From: Candidatus Euphemobacter frigidus
GTDB taxonomy: Bacteria > Auribacterota > Erginobacteria > Erginobacterales > Erginobacteraceae
Reading direction: 5' to 3'
NCBI GenBank assembly: GCA_030765805.1
Contig: JAVCDH010000090.1
Coordinates: 1 to 35,132 of the forward strand
DNA length: 35,132 nt
Below the pieces are notes generated by a model that was not told where the DNA came from, ran no database searches, and saw only the letters and a program-made list of their open reading frames with translations. Below, in pieces: positions 16,258 to 24,332 of the stretch. The first letter of the stretch is position 1; the number at the start of each line of letters is the position of its first letter. The translations under genes were made by a program, and so were the position numbers.

Positions 16258-16905
16258 TTAATTTTTGGCTTTTAAAAACAGCAAATTGACCATTTCTTCC
16301 CGGGCTAGACCGGCATAGAGGCTTTGGGGAAAGCGTTCGATAACTTCGCGATAGCTCTCGATCGCCTCCACGGCCTGACCCTGCCGGGCCTGGCACCGTC
16401 CCTTATTAATACCGGCTTCCGGAATGAGCGAAGACGCGGGATAGATCTCTCCCACCCGGACATATTCGCCCACCGCTTCTTCCAGCTTTCCCCGGCTCTC
16501 CAAACAATAAGCCTTCCCCATCTGCGCGAAAGACGCCAGAGGATGTCCGGGATACCGTTTCAGAAATAATTTATATGCTTCCCCGGCCGATTCGAACTCG
16601 GCATCATCATACAGTATGGCGGCGAACTGAATCAGGGCCAGAGGGGCGGCGGGGGATTCCGGATACTCTTCATAGATACCGCTCAAGGCCTCCTTCGAAC
16701 GAGCCTGGCTGAGTTCAGTCGCCGCCTGTTTGGTCATGCTGGAAGAATGATAAGAGGTAGCCGCAATGATAACGACGATGATGACCAGAACCACCCCCAG
16801 GGTAAAAAAGATCCCCCGGTATCTCTGCATGAAGCCGGCGGTGGTGGCGACAGCCTCGACCAGGCCATCGTGCTTCATATCTTTAACTGTTATCTTCTTT
16901 GCCAT
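16258..16905 (-). CDS. Membrane-anchored TPR protein (YfgM/YbgF-like)
   Basis: A 215-residue protein with one N-terminal membrane helix (about 31-50, FFTLGVVLVIIVVIIAATSY) after a short basic cytoplasmic tail. A periplasmic domain of four to five TPR units follows, for example FESAGEAYKLFLKRYPGHPLA, LEEAVGEYVRVGEIYPASSL and AVEAIESYREVIERFPQSLYA. This layout matches YfgM-type ancillary proteins of the Sec translocon and related scaffold proteins. No enzymatic motif is present. It precedes the porin on the same strand, but the porin has its own promoter. No Shine-Dalgarno sequence is visible. The role is probably scaffolding in envelope assembly; the partner is unknown. Confidence 0.8.
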   Translation of the reverse strand: MAKKITVKDMKHDGLVEAVATTAGFMQRYRGIFFTLGVVLVIIVVIIAATSYHSSSMTKQAATELSQARSKEALSGIYEEYPESPAAPLALIQFAAILYDDAEFESAGEAYKLFLKRYPGHPLASFAQMGKAYCLESRGKLEEAVGEYVRVGEIYPASSLIPEAGINKGRCQARQGQAVEAIESYREVIERFPQSLYAGLAREEMVNLLFLKAKN

Positions 16906-17137
16906 TAAAATTTGGGGAATAGGGATTGGTTCACCTAATTCTTATAAAATGTTGCCTATTCAATAGTTTTATTGTCCCGATATATAGAATTGAACAAATC
17001 CCGATTTCTGTCGGGATGGATATCGGGAAAATTCCGAAGCAGCAAGTTGTTTGCCGATTAAACAACGTTCAACCATTATTTTTCGCTGAAAAATAATGCT
17101 GTTTTATCTAATTTGTAACTCAGAAACAAGCTTAAAC
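16906..17137. other. Intergenic region with two small hairpins, no gene seen
   Basis: Two palindromes stand out. ATCCCGA/TCGGGAT (16998-17004 with 17011-17017, loop TTTCTG) is of a type often dispersed in genomes. CATTATTTTT/AAAAATAATG (17074-17083 with 17089-17098, loop CGCTG) is perfect but lacks a following T-run; it could end transcription of the large gene at 17138, about 40 bp beyond its stop. GGGGAATAGGGATTGG at 16914-16929 resembles the G-rich repeat at 28100. Confidence 0.4.
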
Positions 17138-20100
17138 TTATTTTTTTATTGGGGCCACCTGATAGACCATATAAGCCTCATTCACGGAGAGGTCACGCTC
17201 ATAATGAAGAAGACGAAAATGTTTCAGGTTCCGGAGGTTGGGAAGATCGAGAAGCCGGTAGAGTGTGCTCTCCTTGAGCTGTGTTATATTGTTGATGCCC
17301 ATCTGCTGGGGCTGGAAGATTATGTCCGGCGAGAAACTGTACTGAAACTGGCCGGTCTGCGTATTGTAGCGGATGAGCTTGAAGTACTTGGAGGAGATAA
17401 TAATATAATTCAGACCTCGGGCCGCCAGGGCACGGGCCGCGGTCTCCTCCGACTTCCAGTAGAGCTGGGGAAACTGAAAATCGATATTATCCGGGGAGAG
17501 TTCCGAATCGAGACCGGATATCGCTTCGGCCATATATCCGTCACTCCAGGGGACAAAGATTCGCCCACCGGCCGGCGCGTGATCATTCAGCCATTTATAG
17601 ATCCGATACTCTCCTTCGGTGCTCTTCGCGGTCTGATTCATGGAAGGGATAATCGTGGCAAAGAGCCAGCAAACCACCGCCACACCCCAGAGATGATTCC
17701 TGATCTCCCCGTTCTTCCGGGACCGGATCAGAAGAAAGATCAGAACCCCGAAGAAGGGGGGGGCGATCAGATAGAGATTAGCCCAGAACTTTCCGGCGCC
17801 CAGAAAGAGGAAAAGGAGACCCAGTACAGGCAGGAGGCAAAAGGCGCCCTTCTCGAGCATAGAGGAGCTTTGCTTTCTGGCTTTCCTGTCTTTCAAAGGC
17901 CTGGTCAAGGCCAGGAGGATCATCAGGAATCCCGGAACAAGAAGGCAGACCTGGACCGACCAATAATTCCGAATGGTTTTTATATACAAGCTAAGCCGGG
18001 GGAGGATCTTGTTAATCACCTCCACCTGCCGGGCCGGCTCAAGCGTCCTGATCCCATCAAGGAGTTTAAGATTGTCCGGCTGCCCCAGTTCCTTGACCTG
18101 GAAGATCAGACCGCCAAAGACCGCGCCTATCAGCATCCAGAGGGCGGTGAGGGAGAAGATCGCCCAGATCCACTTCGGTTTTTTCCCGTCCCTAATCCAG
18201 AGCTTCCCGAGATAGATAAATAAACCTGTTACAACCAGTGAAAAGAACATAAAGAGATAAGCGAAACCGGGAGCGGACCGGAGGAGCCCTCCGGGGATAC
18301 CGGGCAGGTCGAAGATGCCGAGGCTGTCTCTCAGGGACGGCAACGGCAGGAAGATAAGAACGGCCCCAATCCCGATGAGGCTCGCGGCCACGGTCATCAG
18401 GCTGAGGATCGAGCGCCGGTCCTCTTTCGGCCATTGGATGGAATAATAGATGAAGAGCGCCGCGACCGGGAAGAAGACGGCGTATTCCGTCGAGTACTTG
18501 CCTCCGAAGAGGCCGATGATGAAGCACATCCAGGCCGCCAGGATCCAGCTGTAGGCGGAACGCCAGTTGACAAATGCCAACGCCCCCATCAGGGCAAAGC
18601 CGAAAGTCAGGGGTCGGGTCCCCCGGTCGGCCGTCCGGGAGGCCAGAAAAGCCACCATCAGCAACGCCAATCCCAGCATATCTTTCTTCTTGAGAGCCAG
18701 ATAGAGACCGATCGGAAGGAAGAAGAGGAGAAAGTTGAACCGGAGCCAGTAATCGCCCAGAGAACTGGCCAGAAGATCGCCGGAACCGGCCTTGATCTGG
18801 CTCAGGACATTGATTCCCCTGTTTCCCAACGCCAGATTGAAAGTCTTCTCCATCAATACCGGCATGACTTCCAGGTAGAGCAGAACCAGCAGGCCCACAG
18901 TCATTACCAGAAAACAGACCACCGACAGATATTTAAAGCCCTTCCTTATGAAAAACAAGTGCCAGAACAGAAAGAAGATCAAGCCGGCCGCCGCGGCGAT
19001 AAGGATGAACTGAGAACTGAAACCACTGATCTTCAGATCGTCAGCGCCGGAAAGAATCAAGACCGGGTTTGTTCCCCATACCACCTGACCTCGGGCGCTG
19101 ACAAGCTTTCCCGTGAAAAACGCAGCGGCGTTATAAGGAAACTTTGCCAGATCGGCTTTCTGGATTACCAGGCTTAGAGGAGGATCAGGCTCCCCCTTGA
19201 ACTTAAGGAGCAGATCGCCGGCCGGCGAGGTCAGCCGGGTATTCTTGATTATCCCTCTCACCGTTGCCGGTTTTCTTATATATTCGGCCCGCCAGGTCAC
19301 CGAACCGGTTGTATCCGCCAGACTCTGATAGATAAAGAACAGCAGCGGAAGAGCCGCGACTGTTATCAGCGCCGCCCCCCACCGGTACAACTCGCGGGTG
19401 GAGATGAACCGGACCAGTTGCCATATAATAAAAGTATATAAGACGAAAATAACCGTGAGATAAATTAACCGGAAGGGATATCGGACAACCTGCAGATCTT
19501 CAAGATTGTCAATCAGCAGGACCGGGTCGGGGGTATAGTCGATCTTCCCGTAAGCAGTTACCGTCTTACCCTTGAAGAAATTAGAAGGATCCGGAGTGAT
19601 TCGGGACGCCACTTGAGAGGATATCTTGATGGAGATGGCATCCGGATCATCTTTATCAAAATACAATGTGATTTCCCCGGTCGAAAAAGATTGATCAGCC
19701 CCGGTGATCTTTCCGCTGACCGAGAATCTCTGCCCGGGAGGTTTAGAGTGGCTGCCCAGGTAGTCGGGCACGTATCTCCAGTAGATAGATTTACTTACAT
19801 AATAAAGTTCTTTGTACCCCAGCGATACCAGTGGAACTGCCGCCAGCAGTATAATTACCAGCACAGAGTATCTTTTAACCGGTCTGGAGCTAAGAAAAGC
19901 TCGGATGCCCTGCCAGAGCAGGAAGATAATAATAGTTCCCCCTCCAACCATTATCGTCGGGCCGACATGTCTTCCCAGGAAAAGAGAGAACAGGCAGAGG
20001 AAACCATAAAAAAGCCGGCTCCATCCTTGCCGCTTAAAGACCATCAGAACTCCATAGAGGGAAATAATCAGATAGGGGTACGCGAAGATATCATGGGTCA

Positions 20101-20521
20101 CGGTACCGGCGCTGTTGAACATCGGGAGAACCATTGAGCCATAGATCAGCCCGGCCAGAAAGCCCGTCTTTTTGTTGTGAAGTTCCGAGACGAAGAGACA
20201 GAAGAGAGCGGCGTTGAGAGATGAACTGAGGGAAGAGGTCAGGTAAGTTCCATAAAGGAGAGCCGGCCCGCTCAGGAACGCTCCCAGGACCTTCAGTATC
20301 CACCAGCTGGGATCCCAGACGGAGTAGAGGTCGAAGGTTCCCTTGGCCACGCCGTAGTAAAACCAGAGTTCGATCCCGCTGACCGTGTGCCATCCCCAGC
20401 GGAGAAAGAATATCAGGGTAACGACCAGACGTTCGGAGAGGGCAAAGAGAAACACATAAAGAATAAGTCTCCAGAGAGGGCAACCCTCGATCCTCTCCCA
20501 GAATGTCGTTTCGCCGTTCAT
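17138..20521 (-). CDS. Large STT3/AglB-like membrane glycosyltransferase with two inserted OB-like domains
   Basis: An 1127-residue polytopic protein that looks like a GT-C oligosaccharyltransferase relative. Roughly twenty hydrophobic helices run from residue 18 to about 960. A soluble C-terminal domain follows (about 965-1127) with YKWLNDHAPAGGRIFVPWSDGYM; the WSDGYM at 992-997 sits where STT3 and AglB carry WWDYG. Possible catalytic acids are E51 (GIELWFYYG) in the first loop and D144 (THDIFAYP) in the second. Unusually, two extracytoplasmic beta domains interrupt the helices, at about 263-346 and 416-498. They are duplicates: FFKGKTVTAYGKI...PVLLI and FFTGKLVSARGQV...PVLIL align directly. 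The length exceeds AglB (about 850-970), mainly because of these inserts. The start has no Shine-Dalgarno sequence and lies just after a tandem repeat. Function inferred: transfer of a lipid-linked glycan outside the membrane. Confidence 0.72.
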   Translation of the reverse strand: MNGETTFWERIEGCPLWRLILYVFLFALSERLVVTLIFFLRWGWHTVSGIELWFYYGVAKGTFDLYSVWDPSWWILKVLGAFLSGPALLYGTYLTSSLSSSLNAALFCLFVSELHNKKTGFLAGLIYGSMVLPMFNSAGTVTHDIFAYPYLIISLYGVLMVFKRQGWSRLFYGFLCLFSLFLGRHVGPTIMVGGGTIIIFLLWQGIRAFLSSRPVKRYSVLVIILLAAVPLVSLGYKELYYVSKSIYWRYVPDYLGSHSKPPGQRFSVSGKITGADQSFSTGEITLYFDKDDPDAISIKISSQVASRITPDPSNFFKGKTVTAYGKIDYTPDPVLLIDNLEDLQVVRYPFRLIYLTVIFVLYTFIIWQLVRFISTRELYRWGAALITVAALPLLFFIYQSLADTTGSVTWRAEYIRKPATVRGIIKNTRLTSPAGDLLLKFKGEPDPPLSLVIQKADLAKFPYNAAAFFTGKLVSARGQVVWGTNPVLILSGADDLKISGFSSQFILIAAAAGLIFFLFWHLFFIRKGFKYLSVVCFLVMTVGLLVLLYLEVMPVLMEKTFNLALGNRGINVLSQIKAGSGDLLASSLGDYWLRFNFLLFFLPIGLYLALKKKDMLGLALLMVAFLASRTADRGTRPLTFGFALMGALAFVNWRSAYSWILAAWMCFIIGLFGGKYSTEYAVFFPVAALFIYYSIQWPKEDRRSILSLMTVAASLIGIGAVLIFLPLPSLRDSLGIFDLPGIPGGLLRSAPGFAYLFMFFSLVVTGLFIYLGKLWIRDGKKPKWIWAIFSLTALWMLIGAVFGGLIFQVKELGQPDNLKLLDGIRTLEPARQVEVINKILPRLSLYIKTIRNYWSVQVCLLVPGFLMILLALTRPLKDRKARKQSSSMLEKGAFCLLPVLGLLFLFLGAGKFWANLYLIAPPFFGVLIFLLIRSRKNGEIRNHLWGVAVVCWLFATIIPSMNQTAKSTEGEYRIYKWLNDHAPAGGRIFVPWSDGYMAEAISGLDSELSPDNIDFQFPQLYWKSEETAARALAARGLNYIIISSKYFKLIRYNTQTGQFQYSFSPDIIFQPQQMGINNITQLKESTLYRLLDLPNLRNLKHFRLLHYERDLSVNEAYMVYQVAPIKK

Positions 20522-20525
20522 TCTG

Positions 20526-20576
20526 AAGTGCCTAAAGTGAACTAAAGTGAACTAAAGTGACTAAAGTGAACTAAAG
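20526..20576. repeat. Tandem CTAAAGTGAA repeat upstream of the STT3-like gene
   Basis: Five copies of CTAAAGTGA(A), with period 10, 10, 9 and 10 bp, begin at 20532, 20542, 20552, 20561 and 20571. The first is preceded by AAGTGC. Read on the minus strand, TTCACTTTAG units end with CACTTTAGGCACTT only 5 bp before the ATG at 20521. The first 15 bases (AAGTGCCTAAAGTGA, 20526-20540) recur exactly at 22364-22378. The copies touch each other without spacers, so it is not a CRISPR. Confidence 0.8.
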
Positions 20577-20608
20577 CTAAAATACTAACTGCTCGGGTTA
20601 ATTGCAAC

Positions 20609-22354
20609 TTATAAACCCGGGTCCAACCGTCTTAGAATCGCGCGGGCCTTGTCCGCCCGTTCTCCTTCCGGGCGAAGTTCGATAAAAGCCCGCAGGTTCT
20701 CTTTCGCGGCTTTGCTATTCCCCTCCCGGTAGTCAAGAATTCCCAGGGCATACCGGGCCGGGCCGTAATTCTCCTTGAGTTCAATCGCCTTCCGGAAGGA
20801 TCGGCGGGCCTGGTCCGGTCGGCCAAGCCGGTTACAGGCCCATCCCTTCCTGGTGAGCAGCCGGGGCATCCGCCAGGGGTTATAATTTTCTTCTTCCAAT
20901 ACCCCGTACTCCTCCACCGCCTTCTCATATCTATGGAGAAAATATAACGATTCGGCCAGCAGAAAACGCGCCTCAAGGTCATCCGAATTGACGCGGAGAA
21001 GTCCTTCTAGAATCAGGGCCGCCGAGGCATATTTTCTCTCTTCGAACTTCTCCCGGGCCTCTTCCAGAGTGGTGAGTTTCTTCACCCAGGCACAGAAATC
21101 GGGGGCGGACTCCGCCAGGGAAACAACCGGGACCAGCGGCACGGAGAGCTTCCGCAGAGCCCATCCCGGGGGGGAAGCCATAATCTCCCCCCGGGCTCTC
21201 CGGACCGGGAGAAACTCCCGGATCAGGTGAAGCGGGAGGTCGATTACGGCGCTGAAGTCCGGGAGAGAGCGCCGGGGTATCCCCACCAATTTGCCGATCG
21301 CTTCGCGGACCCGCGGTCTCCCCTCCAGCCACTCTCCGAGCGCGGGGACCTCCCGGGCGGCCTCGGCCGGATCCAGGGTCGGGGGGATCAAAGATATAAT
21401 CTCCGGCAACCGATCATCCTTGATCTTCCAAACTCCGGTGACATCCCGGAGGGCCTGACGGACGTCTATAATCACCGGCCTACTACTGAAGACTGCTCCA
21501 TCCTCCGGGCGAAAGGCTTCGGAGGACTTAACCATCTGTATCCCGTCCAGATCCACCCGACATTGCCGGGCGATCTCCATCGTTATATCGTAATACTCCG
21601 GCGGGAACCCCAGTACCCGCATCTCTTCTTCGCTTTTAAGATAATAATTGCGGACACCAAGCTCAAAGTCCGTCGGGTAGCCAAATCGAGTCTTGATCAG
21701 GATATCATGGAACCGCCAGTCCCGGGCCAGCCGATAGTGGGAGTCGTTGGTAACCACCGGCGTCACCCCGAATCGTTTCGAGAGGGCGATCAGCCCTTCG
21801 TTCGCTTTCTCCTCGTCGGTGATCCCGTGCCGTCCCAGTTCGGGATAAAAATCGCGGCCGAAAATATCATAGTAGCGCCGGAACTCTTTCTCCGCAGCCT
21901 CCATCCCGCCGGTGATATATTTCTGAGGGAGCGATCCCCAGAAACATCCGCTCAGCGCGATCAGGCCATCGTGAAACTCCTCCAGGAGCTTCCAATCCAC
22001 CAATCCACGGGTCTCACCGAAGTTGTTCTCCAGCCAGCTGCGATTGTTCAGCCGGACCAGGTTACGGAATCCCTCGTTGTCCCGGGCCAGCAGTATCAGG
22101 TGGTTCCGATAAGAATCGTTCGTCTCGATACTTTTCCGGGCATCGTCAACAAAGTAGACCTCGCAACCGAGGACCGGGTGGAGACCGACCCGGCGGCAGG
22201 ACCAGTAAAAAGGATAACAGTAATCAAGCACCCCGTGATCGGTGATGGCGACCGCCTCCTGTCCCATCTCTTTGATGTATGAGAGGTCCCGGTCAGGGTC
22301 CAGGAGGCTGTCCGAGTACGAACCGAAAAAATGACAGTGGAGGTGGGCGAACAT
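20609..22354 (-). CDS. DnaE-derived PHP phosphoesterase with degenerate polymerase remnant and TPR tail
   Basis: A 581-residue protein related to the N-terminus of bacterial DNA polymerase III alpha. Residues 1-245 are a DnaE-type PHP domain with an apparently complete metal site: HLHCH (4-8), TDH (38-40), GCEVYF with E65, H85 in NHLILLA, C137 in LIALSGC, H176 in GRHG, and ND-SH at 203-206. Residues about 295-415 still resemble the DnaE polymerase core (ALRDVTGVW...LIPPT, LVGIPRRS, LIREFLPVRRARGE). The palm, with its GRGSAAGS loop and PDxDxDF aspartates, is absent, so it cannot be a polymerase. Residues about 425-575 are TPR repeats (KYASAALILEGLLRVNSDDLEARFLLAESL and following). It may be a nuclease or phosphoesterase with a scaffold. 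It lies 26 bp after rnhC and shares its upstream repeat with the next gene. Confidence 0.85.
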   Translation of the reverse strand: MFAHLHCHFFGSYSDSLLDPDRDLSYIKEMGQEAVAITDHGVLDYCYPFYWSCRRVGLHPVLGCEVYFVDDARKSIETNDSYRNHLILLARDNEGFRNLVRLNNRSWLENNFGETRGLVDWKLLEEFHDGLIALSGCFWGSLPQKYITGGMEAAEKEFRRYYDIFGRDFYPELGRHGITDEEKANEGLIALSKRFGVTPVVTNDSHYRLARDWRFHDILIKTRFGYPTDFELGVRNYYLKSEEEMRVLGFPPEYYDITMEIARQCRVDLDGIQMVKSSEAFRPEDGAVFSSRPVIIDVRQALRDVTGVWKIKDDRLPEIISLIPPTLDPAEAAREVPALGEWLEGRPRVREAIGKLVGIPRRSLPDFSAVIDLPLHLIREFLPVRRARGEIMASPPGWALRKLSVPLVPVVSLAESAPDFCAWVKKLTTLEEAREKFEERKYASAALILEGLLRVNSDDLEARFLLAESLYFLHRYEKAVEEYGVLEEENYNPWRMPRLLTRKGWACNRLGRPDQARRSFRKAIELKENYGPARYALGILDYREGNSKAAKENLRAFIELRPEGERADKARAILRRLDPGL

Positions 22355-22363
22355 GACGGAGAA

Positions 22364-22378
22364 AAGTGCCTAAAGTGA
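22364..22378. repeat. Second copy of the AAGTGCCTAAAGTGA motif
   Basis: An exact 15-bp direct repeat of 20526-20540. It fills most of the gap between rnhC and the PHP-TPR gene and ends 10 bp before that ATG. Both genes that follow a copy lack a Shine-Dalgarno sequence, so it may be a regulatory or dispersed element. Confidence 0.6.
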
Positions 22379-22380
22379 GT

Positions 22381-23298
22381 TTAAATGACCGCCAGAATCT
22401 CTTTAGTAGTCTTGAAGTGTATCTTCCCCACCTTGACCAGCGCTTCCATTCCCGCCTTTTTGATGATGTTCTTGCCCGCCGCGATCACCACATCCTTCTT
22501 GTTCCCCAGAGGAAGTTTTACCCCGAACTCGTCCGATAGTTTCTTCAGGCGAAGGACGAACTCTCCCCGGGCCAAGACGGAGGCGGCCGCCACCGCCAGA
22601 TCCGATTCGCCGCGGACTTTCTGCACGATTTCAATCGACCGGCCTTTCTTCATCAACGCTTTCAGCACCAGGTCTTTCTTGCCGAATTGATCCAGGATCG
22701 CTTTGTGGCAGCTGGTCTTGGTCAGAATATTTTCAATCACCCGCGCGTGCCCCCAGGCTAAAATCCGGTTCAGATTACCCATAGTAATATAGAGCTGGTT
22801 ATAGCGCTCGGGCCCGATAGCGACAATGGAGTAGCGGCAATCCCGGCGGATAACCGTCCGCAGTTCCCGAATCCGGCGATCGGAGATTCTTTTGCTGTCC
22901 CGCACATTCAAGTCTCGTAATTTCTTTTCTCTCTCAGCATCGAGAAAGACCCCGGCTATCACGAGCGGGCCGAAATAATCTCCCTTGCCGCTCTCATCAA
23001 CCCCAATCCGCTCGCCCTGGAAACTTTCGAGGATATTCTCATAACCAAACCGAATCTCTTTTAATATCTCCGGCTCCAGGAAGAACTGAACAAAATCAAC
23101 GGTATCCTTCCCCTGAATTAAAAGCTTTCCCGATTTATACAGAGTAAGGGAGAGGTGCCCCAGGGAAGCGCCGAAGTGGGCATGAGGAACGGTCTTGAAA
23201 ATAAAATCCTTCTTCTCCAAACCAAACTTCAACCGAGCAGCCTGATCCCGATTGAGCTTAACGGTATAGGAGGTTATGGGTTTTGTTAAATGGTCCAT
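22381..23298 (-). CDS. rnhC: Ribonuclease HIII
   Basis: Endonuclease that cuts the RNA strand of RNA-DNA hybrids. The 305 residues carry an N-terminal TBP-like substrate-binding domain (about 10-85) specific to RNase HIII. The catalytic domain opens with IGVDESGKGDYFGPLV (98-113; D101 and E102 catalytic). The other carboxylates are D203 in AILDQFG and E231/D233 in KVRGESDLAVAAASVLAR. The GKGDYFGPL variant distinguishes HIII from HII. Its first 13 bp overlap the end of sppA in another frame. Length is normal. It sits in a same-strand run with sppA and the PHP-TPR gene; the link with a DnaE-derived protein may hint at a nucleic-acid role, but the run also includes unrelated genes. Confidence 0.93.
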   Translation of the reverse strand: MDHLTKPITSYTVKLNRDQAARLKFGLEKKDFIFKTVPHAHFGASLGHLSLTLYKSGKLLIQGKDTVDFVQFFLEPEILKEIRFGYENILESFQGERIGVDESGKGDYFGPLVIAGVFLDAEREKKLRDLNVRDSKRISDRRIRELRTVIRRDCRYSIVAIGPERYNQLYITMGNLNRILAWGHARVIENILTKTSCHKAILDQFGKKDLVLKALMKKGRSIEIVQKVRGESDLAVAAASVLARGEFVLRLKKLSDEFGVKLPLGNKKDVVIAAGKNIIKKAGMEALVKVGKIHFKTTKEILAVI

Positions 23299-24323
23299 AG
23301 GTATAACAGGCGGGGGGTTTGAGGTTCAAAGAGTTGCTGAAAATCCAATCCGGTCGGAAGAGAAAGACCCCGGGAGAGCTGACTGCGGAAGAGGTCGAAA
23401 AGGGAATATACCTTGCGGTACTCGATCACCCGGGCTTCTTCCAGTCCGGCCAACTCAAGAGCCTTATCGACCGCCGCATCCTGATAACCGATCGTGTCCA
23501 CCAGGCCGTTGGCCAGAGCCTGAGTCCCGGTGAAGATACGCCCCCCCGCTATATCTTCCAGCTCTTCCCGGTCCATCTGCCGCCCCTCGGCCACGACCAG
23601 GAGGAATCGCTCGTACATCTCATCCACCACTCCCTGGAGCATCTTCCTTTCTTCCGGGGTAAGGCTTCGGAACGGAGAAAGGAGATCCTTCTCTTTCCCC
23701 TGCTTAACGGTGACATCCTTGATCCCGATCTTCCCCATCAAGCCTTCCAGATTAAACGACTGGATAATTACCCCGATGCTCCCGGTAATGGTGGTGGGAT
23801 AGGCGACAATGCAGTCCGCCGGGCAGGCCACATAATATCCCCCCGAAGCGGCCAGATCACCGAGGGCGGCCACCACCTTCTTCCCGGCCGCTTGAAGTTC
23901 CTTCACCCGGTGATAGATAACATCACTGGCGGTGATGCCTCCCCCCGGACTATCAATCTTTAAGATGACGGCTTTAACCGCCGGATCGTCCTCCGCGGCC
24001 CGGAGTCTCTCCAGCACCAGGTCGGCCATGCTCTCTCTCTTCCAGATGCTCTCCGAACCGGTAAAACTGATAAGGCCCCTGATCGGGATGATGACAATCT
24101 TATTGTCCCCCTCTCCTTCTACCAGCACCTCCGAGAAGCGGTCCCGGCCGACCCGGACCGCGCCCTTTCGGGCGCTCCCCTTGATCAGAACAATATTGGC
24201 CACCAGACTTATCAGGAGGCCCCCGGCCAGCATTACGATGAGGAGCCCGGCGATTATCCACGGCCAGACGCTCTTCTTCTTCTGGATATATACCGGATGA
24301 TTCAACTGAGTATGCTGCTGCAT
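23286..24323 (-). CDS. sppA: Signal peptide peptidase SppA (S49 family)
   Basis: Membrane-bound serine protease that degrades cleaved signal peptides. The 345 residues are the short, single-domain form of the family. One N-terminal membrane helix (about 21-47) anchors it with the protease domain outside. The oxyanion-region motif KIDSPGGG is at 122-129. The catalytic Ser is S160 in LAASGGYYVA, and the catalytic Lys is K212 in GKEKDLLSPFR, the equivalent of the YKD Lys in the Bacillus enzyme. TGSIGVI follows at 180-186. The C-terminal end overlaps the rnhC start by 13 bp, and deoC ends 9 bp upstream. Nothing is missing. It lies in the deoC transcription unit without an obvious metabolic link. 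Confidence 0.95.
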   Translation of the reverse strand: MQQHTQLNHPVYIQKKKSVWPWIIAGLLIVMLAGGLLISLVANIVLIKGSARKGAVRVGRDRFSEVLVEGEGDNKIVIIPIRGLISFTGSESIWKRESMADLVLERLRAAEDDPAVKAVILKIDSPGGGITASDVIYHRVKELQAAGKKVVAALGDLAASGGYYVACPADCIVAYPTTITGSIGVIIQSFNLEGLMGKIGIKDVTVKQGKEKDLLSPFRSLTPEERKMLQGVVDEMYERFLLVVAEGRQMDREELEDIAGGRIFTGTQALANGLVDTIGYQDAAVDKALELAGLEEARVIEYRKVYSLFDLFRSQLSRGLSLPTGLDFQQLFEPQTPRLLYLWTI

Positions 24324-24332
24324 CGAAGGTCG

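Noticed and set aside
17096-18223. 375-residue plus-strand frame
   Set aside because: Antisense shadow of the STT3-like gene; low-complexity polar composition and no recognisable domain.
20526-20576. CRISPR-like array
   Set aside because: Units of 9-10 bp adjoin directly with no spacers; it is a simple tandem repeat.
21227-22282. 351-residue plus-strand frame
   Set aside because: Antisense shadow of the PHP-TPR gene, whose conserved motifs are on the minus strand.
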